NCBI GenBank assembly: GCA_031283785.1
Contig: JAITBC010000252.1
Span: 1-18,620 of the forward strand
Reading direction: 5' to 3'
Origin: Tannerella sp.
GTDB taxonomy: Bacteria; Bacteroidota; Bacteroidia; Bacteroidales; Tannerellaceae
DNA: 18,620 bases
A program made the translations under genes and the position numbers. The notes under the pieces were generated by a model. It made no database searches and was not told the origin of the DNA. It saw only the letters and a program-made list of their open reading frames with translations. This document shows positions 7,640 through 17,966 of the stretch, in pieces. The stretch's first letter is position 1. Every line of letters starts with the position of its first letter.

Positions 7640-9160
7640 ATGAAACTGATTGTCATTACAACCGAAGACTTCTTCGACCGTGAGACGGAAGCGGTTCACA
7701 GGCTCTTTGAAAACGGAATGGAACTTTTGCATGTCCGTAAGCCTCGTGCGTCGTTTGCAGAGACGGAACGTTTTGTGAAGCAGATCGATGCCGCCTTCCA
7801 TCCGCAGATTGTCGTTCATGATCATTACGAACTGACAAGTCTGTTCGGCTTGAAAGGGATACATTTAAATCGCCGGTGGCGGCATCCCGGTAATCACAAT
7901 TTTTACGGCGGATATAATCCCTGTATTTTCAACGCTTTTTGCGGCAAGCACCCGTCCGACGGCGACGGTGGCGACGGCAATAACGTCAGCGATGGTAACG
8001 AACGTTATCCTGCCAATCCGAATATCGGCTGCAACCGCCGTTTATCAACAAGCATTTCGTGCCATTCTTTTGAGGAGATCACAGCAGCCCGGACAGCGTT
8101 TGACTATATGTTTCTGAGTCCTGTTTTTGACAGTATATCCAAAATCGGTTATAAACATGGATATACGCCGGAACAGTTGAACGATGCGAGGGACAAGGGC
8201 GTCATAAACCGTCGTGTAATAGCTTTGGGAGGTATTCGTGCAGAACGGATATCTATGGTTCGCCGCCATGGTTTCGGAGGCGTTGCCGTATTGGGATCAT
8301 TATGGGCGGAATCGGCTGCCGACGGAAACATAGACGGATTGCTGGAGCGTTTCCACGAGTTGAAGAAGAAATGTGCTGAAGACGATGACACATGTAATAA
8401 TAATAAAATGGTTTACGGAAAAACAGGAACGGACAGACCCGGATTAAATGCGGACGAATACGGACTGAGAGCGGACGGATCAGGGTTTGCAATGGACGGA
8501 TTGTTGTTTATAACACACCGGACGGACCGATATGACTACCTCCGCTCTGTTGAAATCGCTCTTGAAGGGGGTTGCCGGCGAATACAACTCCGCATGAAGG
8601 ATGCTCCGCCCGGAGACGTAGAAAAAGTCGCACGCTGTGCGAAAATTCTTTGCGACAAATATAAAGCGGCACTGTATATAGATGATTATGTCGAAATATG
8701 CCGCAGGGTTGATGCTACGGGCGTGCATCTGGGAAAATCGGATATGCCGCCGCCCGAAGCGCGTATGATACTGGGCGATAAGAAGTACGTCGTAGGAGGT
8801 ACGGCAAATACGTTTGAAGATATATGCGCGTTATACCGGCAAGGGGTGGATTATATCGGTTTGGGGCCGTTCCGTTTTACGACAACGAAGAAAAACCTTA
8901 GTCCGGTTCTGGGTTTGGACGGTTATCGCGTCATCGTAAAGCGTTGCAGGGATAACGGCATATTTTTGCCTATAATGGCAATTGGAGGAATCACAATTGA
9001 TGATATTCCCGGCATCATGCGAACGGGAGTGTCGGGCATTGCCCTTTCCTCGGCCATTCTAAAGGCGGAAAATCCGGCAGAAGAAACAGGGAGAATCATT
9101 GAATTAATAGTTAGCTTGATGCCGCCGCGAGCGCATTACGACAGGACGATGGCGAAATAA
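7640..9160 (+). CDS. thiE: TenI-like / ThiE fusion protein (thiazole tautomerase-like domain plus thiamine-phosphate synthase)
   Basis: One uninterrupted 506-aa frame holds two TIM-barrel proteins of the same superfamily. Residues 1-243 match the Bacteroides TenI-like protein: MKLIVITTEDFF, ELLHVRKPRASF (29-40), IVVHDHYELTSLFGLKGIHL (57-76), FLSPVFDSISKIGY (158-171) and VIALGGI (193-199). Residues 288-495 are a true ThiE: FITHRTDRYDYLRSVEIALE, RRIQLRMKD (313-321), GVHLGKSDMPPPEAR (361-375), VVGGTAN, IGLGPFRFTTTKK (406-418) and AIGGITIDDIP. ThiE joins HMP-PP and thiazole phosphate to thiamine phosphate; TenI helps aromatise the thiazole. The two are usually separate genes in Bacteroides. A D/G/N-rich linker (about 244-287) joins them. 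Residues about 80-134 are a low-complexity insert not expected in TenI, which may disable that half. Internal ATGs at about 8408 and 8492 could start ThiE alone. Confidence 0.9.
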   Translation: MKLIVITTEDFFDRETEAVHRLFENGMELLHVRKPRASFAETERFVKQIDAAFHPQIVVHDHYELTSLFGLKGIHLNRRWRHPGNHNFYGGYNPCIFNAFCGKHPSDGDGGDGNNVSDGNERYPANPNIGCNRRLSTSISCHSFEEITAARTAFDYMFLSPVFDSISKIGYKHGYTPEQLNDARDKGVINRRVIALGGIRAERISMVRRHGFGGVAVLGSLWAESAADGNIDGLLERFHELKKKCAEDDDTCNNNKMVYGKTGTDRPGLNADEYGLRADGSGFAMDGLLFITHRTDRYDYLRSVEIALEGGCRRIQLRMKDAPPGDVEKVARCAKILCDKYKAALYIDDYVEICRRVDATGVHLGKSDMPPPEARMILGDKKYVVGGTANTFEDICALYRQGVDYIGLGPFRFTTTKKNLSPVLGLDGYRVIVKRCRDNGIFLPIMAIGGITIDDIPGIMRTGVSGIALSSAILKAENPAEETGRIIELIVSLMPPRAHYDRTMAK

Positions 9161-9449
9161 AACAGGGAGGAGGAGAATCATTCTCCGAATTAGCAGCTGA
9201 CGGCCGGCGGCTGTTGGGAAAAAGAAGTATTTTAAGTGATACGAAATAAACGGAATATAACAGTCTCGCCGGCGTGATTTCACGCTAACGCTTGCAGGAT
9301 ACGACACACAAGGAACGATGCTGCAGAGTATAAATGGCATCACTAAACGAAAAATCAGACGTGAATATCCCGAAATTTCCAGGCACGTACGAACGATGAA
9401 AAAAATTACAGAAGAAAGATAAAAACGAAAAAGTTAAAAATAAAACAGT
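9161..9449. other. 289-bp gap inside the thi operon, no gene recognised
   Basis: The other thi genes are 6-60 nt apart, so this gap is unusually long. Visible items are a GAGAA-tca-TTCTC hairpin just after the thiE stop, a GC-rich patch with CAGC...GCTG, and a palindrome GCGTGA-tt-TCACGC at 9272-9285. A possible 34-codon frame from about 9319 to a TAA at about 9421 has no recognisable product. No promoter of Bacteroides form is seen. It may be the residue of a lost gene. Confidence 0.5.
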
Positions 9450-10298
9450 ATGAAGAAATTAGTAATAGCCGGGCAGGAATTTCGTTCGCGCCTTTTCCTG
9501 GGGACAGGAAAATTCAGCTCGAACGATATTATGAGCCGTGCAATCGAAGCGTCGCAGACAGAGATGGTAACGGTAGCGATGAAAAGGCTTGACATGAATA
9601 ATAAAGAAGATGATATGCTGATGCATATCAAAAAGCCGGGAGGCGGTATACGGCTGCTGCCAAACACATCCGGTGTTCGCAATGCAAAAGAGGCGGTTTT
9701 CGCGGCAAAGCTGGCGCGTGAGGCTTTTGAAACAAACTGGTTGAAACTTGAGATTCATCCCGATCCGCGCTACCTCCTGCCCGACCCGGTCGAAACGCTA
9801 AAAGCGACTGAAGAATTAGCCCAACTCGGATTCGTCGTCCTGCCCTATATCCAAGCCGACCCCGTCCTGTGCAAACGCCTGGAAGAAGCAGGAGCCGCCA
9901 CCGTGATGCCGCTCGGATCCCCAATAGGTACAAACAAAGGCTTACGGACACGCGACCTGCTCGAAATTATCATCGAACAAAGCAACATCCCCGTGGTCGT
10001 CGACGCCGGCCTCGGCGTACCATCCCATGCCGCCGAAGCAATGGAACTGGGCGCAGACGCCGTACTGGTCAACACCGCCATCGCCGTTGCCGGCGATCCC
10101 GTCGCCATGGCAACGGCCTTCCGCCTGGCAACGGAAAGCGGACGCATCGCTTTTGAAGCGCAACCGGCAAATCCAATAGACACGGCAGAAGCAAGCAGCC
10201 CGCTCACATCTTTTTTAGACGAAGGGAAAGCGTCGGACGCAGATAAAATGCTCATGGGCAAGAAACGCACACGGGATATTGAAAAAAACAGGAATTGA
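9450..10298 (+). CDS. thiG: Thiazole synthase ThiG, with a C-terminal extension
   Basis: ThiG condenses DXP, dehydroglycine and ThiS-thiocarboxylate into the thiazole phosphate. The frame is 282 aa; typical ThiG is about 255-260 aa. Motifs seen: [14 protein letters not shown] (11-24), [16 protein letters not shown] (64-79), [10 protein letters not shown] with the Schiff-base Lys99 (96-105), [18 protein letters not shown] (148-165), [20 protein letters not shown] (181-200) and [15 protein letters not shown] (203-217). After the usual end, ASSPLTSFL (248-256), a charged tail of about 26 residues follows ([20 protein letters not shown]...), which looks like stop-codon loss or an added tail. Base composition changes within the gene: the first 300 nt resemble the flanking genes, while the second half is GC-rich with C-ending codons like thiC and thiH. 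The ATG at 9450 follows an A-rich stretch. Confidence 0.95.
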   Translation: MKKLVIAGQEFRSRLFLGTGKFSSNDIMSRAIEASQTEMVTVAMKRLDMNNKEDDMLMHIKKPGGGIRLLPNTSGVRNAKEAVFAAKLAREAFETNWLKLEIHPDPRYLLPDPVETLKATEELAQLGFVVLPYIQADPVLCKRLEEAGAATVMPLGSPIGTNKGLRTRDLLEIIIEQSNIPVVVDAGLGVPSHAAEAMELGADAVLVNTAIAVAGDPVAMATAFRLATESGRIAFEAQPANPIDTAEASSPLTSFLDEGKASDADKMLMGKKRTRDIEKNRN

Positions 10299-10321
10299 TA
10301 AACCAAAATAAAGTTATAAGT

Positions 10322-12094
<1,773 letters not shown>

Positions 12095-12100
12095 CAAGAA

Positions 12101-13219
12101 ATGAACTTCCGTGACCTGATAGACAATTACCGTTGGGACGACGTCCGCGACAGGATACTGTCGCAAACGCCCGACGACGTGAAGACAGCCATGCAAAAAA
12201 GCCGCCCGCCGTCCGTCGACGATTTCATGGCCCTCATATCCCCCGCCGCCGAAACCTGCATCGAACAGATGGCCGCCCTGAGCCGCCACTATACCCGCCG
12301 GCGCTTCGGGAATACGATACAGTTTTACCTGCCCCTGTACCTGACCAATTCGTGCATCAACCACTGCATCTACTGCGGCTTCAACCGCAGGAACGACATC
12401 CGCCGCATCATCCTCACCGACGACCAGATACTCCGTGAAGCGGAAGCAATCAGGAAGATGGGCAAATTCCGCCACATCCTGCTCGTAACGGGCGAAAATC
12501 CGCGCGAGGCCGGCGTCGACTACATAGAAAACGCCATTCGGCTGGTAAAACCGTATTTCCCGTCGGTCTCCGTCGAAGTGCAGCCGCTGGCGGAAGACGA
12601 GTACCGTCGCCTGTCGGAAGCCGGTATGAACGCCGTCTACTGCTACCAGGAGACGTACCGCAGGGAACGCTATAAAACCTATCACCCGAAAGGGATGAAA
12701 TCAAAATTCGACTGGCGACTGGACGGCTTCGAACGGATGGGACGGGCCGGCGTCCGCAAAATCGGACTTGGCGTGCTGATCGGACTCGAAGACTGGCGTA
12801 CGGATGCCACAATGATGGCCGCCCACCTCCGCTACCTGCAAAAAATGTACTGGCAGACCAGGTATTCGATCTCATTCCCACGTATGCGCCCGCATGAAGG
12901 CGAAACGTTCCGTCCCAACGTTGTGATGACTGACAGGCAACTGGCACAGCTCATCTTCGCCTTCCGCATCTTCGACCACGACGTTGAGCTCTCCCTGTCG
13001 ACACGCGAAGACAGCCGCTTCCGCGATCACATGGCCACGCTCGGCGTCACCTCGCTGAGCGCCGGCTCGAAAACCGACCCCGGCGGATATGCCGTTTACA
13101 GAAAGGAACTCGAACAGTTCGCCGTGAACGACGACCGTACCCCCGACGAAGTCCTGGACGCCATAAAAAAACAGGGCTACGAAGTCGTCTGGAAAGACTG
13201 GGATTTAAGCCTGCAATAA
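12101..13219 (+). CDS. thiH: 2-iminoacetate synthase ThiH (radical SAM tyrosine lyase)
   Basis: ThiH cleaves tyrosine to dehydroglycine and p-cresol, giving the glycine imine used by ThiG in anaerobes. The frame is 372 aa, as usual. The radical-SAM cluster motif CX3CX2C is present as CINHCIYCGFN (Cys85, Cys89, Cys92), with YLTNS just before it. Further family text: RHILLVTGENPREAGVDYIE, SVEVQPLAEDEYRRLSEAGM, VYCYQETYRRERYKTYHPKG, GVLIGLEDWRTD, SISFPRMRPHEG and SLSTREDSRFRDH, ending in EVLDAIKKQGYEVVWKDWD. It starts 6 nt after the thiC stop, so it is co-transcribed, and it is the last gene of the operon. Use of ThiH rather than ThiO points to an anaerobic life. Codons are strongly C-ending, unlike the genes across the convergent boundary. 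Confidence 0.96.
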   Translation: MNFRDLIDNYRWDDVRDRILSQTPDDVKTAMQKSRPPSVDDFMALISPAAETCIEQMAALSRHYTRRRFGNTIQFYLPLYLTNSCINHCIYCGFNRRNDIRRIILTDDQILREAEAIRKMGKFRHILLVTGENPREAGVDYIENAIRLVKPYFPSVSVEVQPLAEDEYRRLSEAGMNAVYCYQETYRRERYKTYHPKGMKSKFDWRLDGFERMGRAGVRKIGLGVLIGLEDWRTDATMMAAHLRYLQKMYWQTRYSISFPRMRPHEGETFRPNVVMTDRQLAQLIFAFRIFDHDVELSLSTREDSRFRDHMATLGVTSLSAGSKTDPGGYAVYRKELEQFAVNDDRTPDEVLDAIKKQGYEVVWKDWDLSLQ

Positions 13220-13292
13220 CGTTCGGGCGGCAAGGCGCGGATCGTGCGACACTGCGTGGTATGATGATGCCTGCCGGGAGAGCGATTCCATC

Positions 13293-13310
13293 TTCCGGTA
13301 AGTGCCGGAA
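13293..13310. repeat. Hairpin between convergent thiH and pgi
   Basis: TTCCGG (13293-13298), loop TAAGTG, CCGGAA (13305-13310). It sits in the 125-nt gap between the convergent ends of thiH and pgi and may help end transcription, but no T-run follows on either strand. Nothing else is recognised in this gap; in particular no thiF remnant was found. Confidence 0.35.
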
Positions 13311-13344
13311 TAAGAAGCAGAATGTTGTGCTCCTTCAACAGAAC

Positions 13345-14685
13345 TTACAGTTTTGCTTTTATCGCTTTGCTTTCCGATTCATAGCCGGGCTTGTTCAGGA
13401 GCGCAAACATGTTCTTCTTGTAGGCTTCGACGCCGGGCTGGTTAAACGGGTTCACGCCGAGTACATAGCCGCTTATGCCACATGCTTTTTCGAAAAAATA
13501 AAATAGCTGGCCGATATAATAAGCGTTGAGCGCCGGCAATGTAATTTTAATATTGGGAACGCCGCCGTCGACGTGCGCCAGCTGCGTGCCGAGTTCCGCC
13601 ATTTTATTAACTTCGTCGATGCGTTTGCCGGCAAGGTAATTCAGCCCGTCCAGATCAGTCTCGTCACCGGGCACCGCAAGCGTGTTGCCGGAGGTTTCCA
13701 CGGAAATAACCGTTTCGAAAATAATGCGTTCGCCCTCCTGTATCCACTGTCCCATCGAATGGAGGTCGGTCGTGAAGTCGACGGATGCCGGGAAAATGCC
13801 TTTCCCGTCCTTTCCTTCACTCTCGCCGTACAGTTGTTTCCACCATTCGCCGATATAATGCATTTTGGGGTGGAAGTTCGCCAGGATTTCGATTTTCTTC
13901 CCGCTCTCATAAAGCGCATTACGGGTGGCGGCATAGATGGAAGCGATGTTTGCGGCAAACGGGACGCTTTCGTCCGTAGCCTTTTCCATATCGGCAGCGC
14001 CTTTCACTAATTCGCGAATATCAATACCGGCAACGGCTATCGGCAACAAACCTACCGGGGTAAGTACGGAAAAACGTCCGCCTACATTATCCGGGATAAC
14101 AAACGTCTTATAACCTTCTTTATCAGCCAGCGTACGCAATGCGCCGCGCGCCTTATCCGTAACTGCTGCTATATAATCTTTGGCTTTTTCCTTCCCGGCG
14201 TTTTTTTCAAGCAGTTTTTTCAATATGCGGAACGCGAGTGCAGGCTCTGTGGTTGTCCCGGATTTGGAAATGTTAATGATCCCGAACACCGTATTTTTAA
14301 GCAAAGCCGACAACTCCGAAAGATAATCTTCGCCAATGTTATGACCTGCATATACGAGTATGGGATTTTCACGTTTCGTATGCAGCCAGTCAAAACTATT
14401 GTTTATTGCTTCAACCACCGCTTTTGTCCCGAGGTAACTGCCGCCTATGCCGATCACGACGACGATTTTACATTCGCGAAGTTTAGCCGCCGCCGCTTCA
14501 ATATCTTCCATTTCCACCTCATTGACAGACGACGGGAGATGCAGCCAGCCAAGGTAATCACTGCCTTTACCTGTGCCTTTATGCAACATTTCCATTCCTC
14601 TGTTCACTCTGGCTTCAAAAGCATCCACCTGCGTTTTCGTTATCACGCCAAGTGTTTTGTCGATGTTTAAACTGATAGGTTTCAT
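13345..14685 (-). CDS. pgi: Glucose-6-phosphate isomerase
   Basis: Pgi interconverts glucose-6-phosphate and fructose-6-phosphate in glycolysis and gluconeogenesis. The 446-aa frame is the short bacterial form usual in Bacteroidetes. Motifs: [20 protein letters not shown] (34-53), [15 protein letters not shown] (75-89), [20 protein letters not shown] (137-156), [20 protein letters not shown] (196-215, PGI signature 1 region), [10 protein letters not shown] (311-320) and [19 protein letters not shown] with [12 protein letters not shown] (392-423, signature 2 region). The Lys of the final signature is present in VEAYKKNMF. The gene follows gpsA on the same strand with a 102-nt gap and converges on thiH. 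Its last 67 or so codons have a decayed inverted copy at 5984-6198. No TAnnTTTG box is seen directly upstream, so it probably depends on the lysS promoter. Confidence 0.97.
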   Translation of the reverse strand: MKPISLNIDKTLGVITKTQVDAFEARVNRGMEMLHKGTGKGSDYLGWLHLPSSVNEVEMEDIEAAAAKLRECKIVVVIGIGGSYLGTKAVVEAINNSFDWLHTKRENPILVYAGHNIGEDYLSELSALLKNTVFGIINISKSGTTTEPALAFRILKKLLEKNAGKEKAKDYIAAVTDKARGALRTLADKEGYKTFVIPDNVGGRFSVLTPVGLLPIAVAGIDIRELVKGAADMEKATDESVPFAANIASIYAATRNALYESGKKIEILANFHPKMHYIGEWWKQLYGESEGKDGKGIFPASVDFTTDLHSMGQWIQEGERIIFETVISVETSGNTLAVPGDETDLDGLNYLAGKRIDEVNKMAELGTQLAHVDGGVPNIKITLPALNAYYIGQLFYFFEKACGISGYVLGVNPFNQPGVEAYKKNMFALLNKPGYESESKAIKAKL

Positions 14686-14748
14686 TTATTTATAATATTG
14701 ATAATTAATAATATTCGCTGCAAGACTCATCCCCTCCTCCCTGCCTCT

Positions 14749-14762
14749 CCCCGAATCCGGGG
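14749..14762. repeat. GC-rich hairpin between gpsA and pgi, beside a G-rich tract
   Basis: CCCCG-aatc-CGGGG (14749-14762) lies in the 102-nt gap between gpsA and pgi. Just downstream on the minus strand is a purine-rich tract with GGGG, GGG and GGGG runs (about 14728-14751), then an AT-rich stretch up to the pgi start. There is no U-run, so a terminator is doubtful; an RNA-processing or attenuation role is possible but unproven. Confidence 0.35.
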
Positions 14763-14787
14763 GCATGGGACAGCCTGGTCTCCCCTG

Positions 14788-15792
14788 TTATTTGAAATTT
14801 TCGATAATATCCCTTATCTGCGCCGCCGGCGATTTACGCTCATAAAGAATGGCATATAATGCATTTAATATGGGCATATCCACTTTATACTGCAGTTCGT
14901 TTATCTCGTAAACGCATTTCGTTGCATAATAACCTTCGGCCACCATTCCAAGTTCTACTTTTGCCGCATTGACGCTGTTACCTTCTCCTATCATCTTGCC
15001 GAACATGCGGTTGCGGCTGAACGTAGAGTAGGACGTAACAAGCAAATCGCTGAGATAGGCGGCGGTTGTGATATCCCGTTTTACCGGATGCACCGCATTG
15101 AGGAAACGTATCATTTCGTCAAAGGCATTCGGGACATATACGGCCTGAAAATTATCGCCGTATTTCAGCCCGTTACACATTCCGGCAACAATCGCATAGA
15201 TATTTTTCAGTACCGAAACATATTCAAGCCCCACCATATCGCGGCTGCAGGAACTGTTGAGGTAAGGGGTTTTAAAAACCTGCTCCGACAGTTTGCCGGC
15301 TTTCCTGATATCCCGACACACAAGCGTAATGTACGACAGATGCTCCATCGCGATTTCCTCCGCATGACAGGCGCCTGCTATCACGACAATATTATTGGGA
15401 TTCACACCGTAGTATGTCGAAAAATAATCGTTCATAAGCATGTTCTCGTCCGGTACGATCCCTTTAATCGCCGATATGATATATTTGTTTTCAAGCGAGG
15501 CCGTCACCTTTTTGAGATGTTCCTTGATATAAGGCGAAGGAGTGGCGAAAATAAGTGTGTCGGAGTTTTCTATCACCCGGTTTATATCATCATAGAAACA
15601 GATACGGGATGTGTCGAACGTGATGCTTGACAAATATGCCGGATTATGTTTCATCCGCCTGAAATCTTCGATTCTGTCCGGACGGCGCATATACCAGTTT
15701 ATCTCCGGTTGTGAATACATAACGATTTTCGCCAGGGCGGTAGCCCAGCTTCCACCGCCCATAACCGCTATATTTCCGGGAAAGCTTTTCAT
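14788..15792 (-). CDS. gpsA: NAD(P)-dependent glycerol-3-phosphate dehydrogenase GpsA
   Basis: GpsA reduces dihydroxyacetone phosphate to sn-glycerol-3-phosphate for phospholipid synthesis in the cytoplasm. The frame is 334 aa, as expected. The Rossmann nucleotide-binding loop reads IAVMGGGSWATALAK (8-22). The second part of the NAD domain shows NSDTLIFATPSPYIKEHL (76-93) and ISAIKGIV (106-113). AGACHAEEIAMEHLSY (139-154) is the usual Bacteroidetes form of the 'GPSHAEEV' block. The catalytic-domain motif GLEYVSVLKNIYAIVAGM holds the conserved Lys196. Near the C-terminus, LSDLLVTSYSTFSRNRMFG (247-265) corresponds to the family's GDLxxTC...RNR block, with Ser in place of its first Gly. It starts 6 nt after the lysS stop, so the two are co-transcribed. 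Confidence 0.95.
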   Translation of the reverse strand: MKSFPGNIAVMGGGSWATALAKIVMYSQPEINWYMRRPDRIEDFRRMKHNPAYLSSITFDTSRICFYDDINRVIENSDTLIFATPSPYIKEHLKKVTASLENKYIISAIKGIVPDENMLMNDYFSTYYGVNPNNIVVIAGACHAEEIAMEHLSYITLVCRDIRKAGKLSEQVFKTPYLNSSCSRDMVGLEYVSVLKNIYAIVAGMCNGLKYGDNFQAVYVPNAFDEMIRFLNAVHPVKRDITTAAYLSDLLVTSYSTFSRNRMFGKMIGEGNSVNAAKVELGMVAEGYYATKCVYEINELQYKVDMPILNALYAILYERKSPAAQIRDIIENFK

Positions 15793-15798
15793 ATGTTC

Positions 15799-17544
15799 CT
15801 ATTTTACATTTACCGCCGCTTCCGTCGTCCAGGAATCCACTTCCTGCAATGAGGGCAATTCCAGTCCAAGGGTATATTTCTTATTCAGTTCAAACAGCGA
15901 CTGCCGCACTGACTGGGGGTTTGCTCCTGCAAGCATGCCGGCCGTCGAATATCCGGCTTTCTGCAATGCGGGAATCCATTCTTCCGGCACGCCCAGAGGC
16001 AGATACTTTTCCGGCTTATCTTTTTGTGCGGTTTTTTCCGGACGCATCTGCGGGAAAAACAGGACTTCCTGTATGGATGTCTGTCCCGTCAGGAGCATCA
16101 CAAAACGGTCGATCCCGATACCCATGCCGCTCGCAGGCGGCATGCCGTATTCAAGCGCCCGTACAAAATCGGTATCAATGAACATTGCCTCATCATCTCC
16201 TTTCTCACTCAGTCGCAACTGCTCCTGAAAACGTTCCATCTGGTCGACCGGGTCATTGAGCTCCGAATAAGCATTACACAACTCTTTCCCGTTGACGATC
16301 AGCTCAAAGCGCTCCGTCAGACCGGGATTGTGACGATGGCGTTTACAAAGCGGCGACATTTCAATCGGATAATCAATAATAAATGTCGGCTGTATATAAT
16401 TAGCCTCACACTTCTCTCCGAATATTTCGTCAATGAGTTTGCCCTTGCCCGCCGTTTCGTCGGTCTCGATATTCAGCTGTCGGCAGACGTCCCGCAGCTG
16501 CGCTTCATCCATTCCGGCGATGTCGATGCCGGTATGCTCCCTGATCGCATCAATCATAGTGACACGCCTGAACGGCGTCTTAAAACCGACAGTTGTTCCG
16601 TCGTCGACAGTAACCTCGTTTGTGCCGTTCACATCAAGGCATACTTTTTCGATCATCTTTTCCGTGAAGTCCATCATCCATTTGTAATCCTTGTAGGCCA
16701 CATAAATTTCCATGCACGTAAATTCGGGATTGTGCGTACGGTCCATGCCTTCGTTGCGGAAATTTTTAGAAAATTCGTAAACACCTTCAAAGCCTCCGAC
16801 AATGAGGCGTTTCAGGTACAGTTCATTTGCAATACGCAGATACAGTGGGATATCAAGTGCATTATGATGAGTGATAAACGGGCGGGCGGCGGCGCCTCCG
16901 GGAATGGCCTGCAATATCGGCGTTTCGACCTCTACATATCCTTTGGAATTAAAATACGCCCTCATGGAAGCATAAACTTTCGTCCGTTTCAGGAATATAT
17001 CCTTTGCTTCGTTGTTCACAACAAGGTCTACATATCGTTGACGATATCGCTGTTCGGGATCCGTAAACCCGTCGTACACGACGCCATCCTTCTCTTTCAC
17101 GACAGGGAGCGGACGCAGAGATTTGGACAGCACCGTCAGTTCTTCCGCATGTACCGAAATCTCGCCCATCTGCGTACGGAACACATATCCTTTGATCCCG
17201 ATAAAGTCGCCTATATCAAGCAATTTTTTAAAAACCACATTATAAAGTTCCTGGTTATTTTCGGAAGGACAAATATTATCCCGCGTGACATAAACCTGGA
17301 TACGTCCCGTTGAATCCTGCAACTCCACGAACGAAGCCTTACCCATTATTCGGCGGCTCATGATACGCCCGGCAATCGTGACATACCGCTTTTCATCCCC
17401 ATCTTTGAAATGTCCTTTTATCTCTCCCGAATATGCGTTCACCGGATATTCTGCTGCCGGATACGGGTCTATGCCTATACTGCGCAACTGTTCCAAACTT
17501 TTACGACGGATAATCTCCTGTTCGCTCAAATCTAATATATTCAT
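15799..17544 (-). CDS. lysS: Lysyl-tRNA synthetase, class II
   Basis: LysS charges tRNA-Lys. The frame is 581 aa, longer than E. coli LysS (about 505 aa) and similar to Bacteroides homologues. An OB-fold anticodon-binding domain covers about residues 50-150 ([20 protein letters not shown]). The class II core follows: [20 protein letters not shown] (230-249, motif 1 side), motif 2 [15 protein letters not shown] (262-276), the [12 protein letters not shown] substrate loop (421-432) and motif 3 [12 protein letters not shown] (473-484), then [11 protein letters not shown]. Residues about 510-581 form a C-terminal tail with a helix-hairpin-helix look ([20 protein letters not shown]), a known extra in this phylum. 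It is the first gene of lysS-gpsA-pgi and has a consensus promoter 25 nt upstream. Confidence 0.97.
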   Translation of the reverse strand: MNILDLSEQEIIRRKSLEQLRSIGIDPYPAAEYPVNAYSGEIKGHFKDGDEKRYVTIAGRIMSRRIMGKASFVELQDSTGRIQVYVTRDNICPSENNQELYNVVFKKLLDIGDFIGIKGYVFRTQMGEISVHAEELTVLSKSLRPLPVVKEKDGVVYDGFTDPEQRYRQRYVDLVVNNEAKDIFLKRTKVYASMRAYFNSKGYVEVETPILQAIPGGAAARPFITHHNALDIPLYLRIANELYLKRLIVGGFEGVYEFSKNFRNEGMDRTHNPEFTCMEIYVAYKDYKWMMDFTEKMIEKVCLDVNGTNEVTVDDGTTVGFKTPFRRVTMIDAIREHTGIDIAGMDEAQLRDVCRQLNIETDETAGKGKLIDEIFGEKCEANYIQPTFIIDYPIEMSPLCKRHRHNPGLTERFELIVNGKELCNAYSELNDPVDQMERFQEQLRLSEKGDDEAMFIDTDFVRALEYGMPPASGMGIGIDRFVMLLTGQTSIQEVLFFPQMRPEKTAQKDKPEKYLPLGVPEEWIPALQKAGYSTAGMLAGANPQSVRQSLFELNKKYTLGLELPSLQEVDSWTTEAAVNVK

Positions 17545-17568
17545 AAATTAATCATTCAAATAACGCCG

Positions 17569-17599
17569 CAAAGATAGTACATGCGAAAAGGAATACAAA
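17569..17599 (-). promoter_or_regulatory. Consensus Bacteroidetes promoter of lysS-gpsA-pgi
   Basis: Read on the minus strand, TTTG (17599-17596) is separated by exactly 19 nt from TATCTTTG (17576-17569). Both boxes match the Bacteroides -33/-7 consensus perfectly. Transcription would start about 6-8 nt downstream, leaving a leader of roughly 17-20 nt before the lysS ATG at 17544. No other gene could be served by it. Confidence 0.85.
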
Positions 17600-17966
17600 A
17601 TAAGTTGACTTGTTTTTCCGTAAACAACGAATTTAAACGTTGCGGTTTATCGCAATTGATAACGAGCTTGCTAAAAGGGCGCTTTCCGTCCGGGGAATCC
17701 CGAATATGCAATGCAAAAATTTACACTTTTTGACCTGCAAAATATTTTAACCAACAAAGTAGATTGCTTGCGGATTTAACCAAACTTGGCAAAAATGCCC
17801 CTCAAAACGGCAGAAAATCGGATTGTCAGTCGCGGTGGCAAAAATGCATTTGGCTGATAATAATTATATTATAAAAGTCGATCGAAAAAGTCGTTTGTAG
17901 ACCCAGATAATATGTGGGTTAAACTTAAGCTTACCACCTCAAGGGCTAAAATAGTTTATTATTATT
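17600..17966. other. AT-rich non-coding region between lysS and the ompA remnant
   Basis: No gene is recognised in these 367 bases. They hold a repeated 12-mer TGGCAAAAATGC (17787-17798 and 17836-17847), a direct repeat AAAAGTCG near 17875-17900, a weak hairpin ACCCA...TGGGT around 17900-17920 that could end transcription of the ompA remnant, and TTATTATTATT near 17960 just past its stop. Confidence 0.5.
17787..17847. repeat. Two exact copies of a 12-mer, TGGCAAAAATGC
   Basis: The copies begin at 17787 and 17836, 49 bp apart on the same strand. The first extends to GGCA-aaaa-TGCC, a small perfect palindrome. A related GCAAAAAT occurs near 17710. They lie about 210-280 bp upstream of the lysS promoter and downstream of the ompA remnant. 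Operator sites or chance repeats in AT-rich DNA are both possible. Confidence 0.45.

Noticed and set aside
14728..14751. Possible G-quadruplex in the G-rich tract upstream of pgi on the minus strand
   Set aside because: Only three runs of three or more G are close together; the fourth lies beyond a hairpin, so the motif is weak.
16024..17313. Antisense open frame of 429 codons across lysS
   Set aside because: The sense strand encodes a complete LysRS with all class II motifs; the antisense text has no recognisable domain and no start context.
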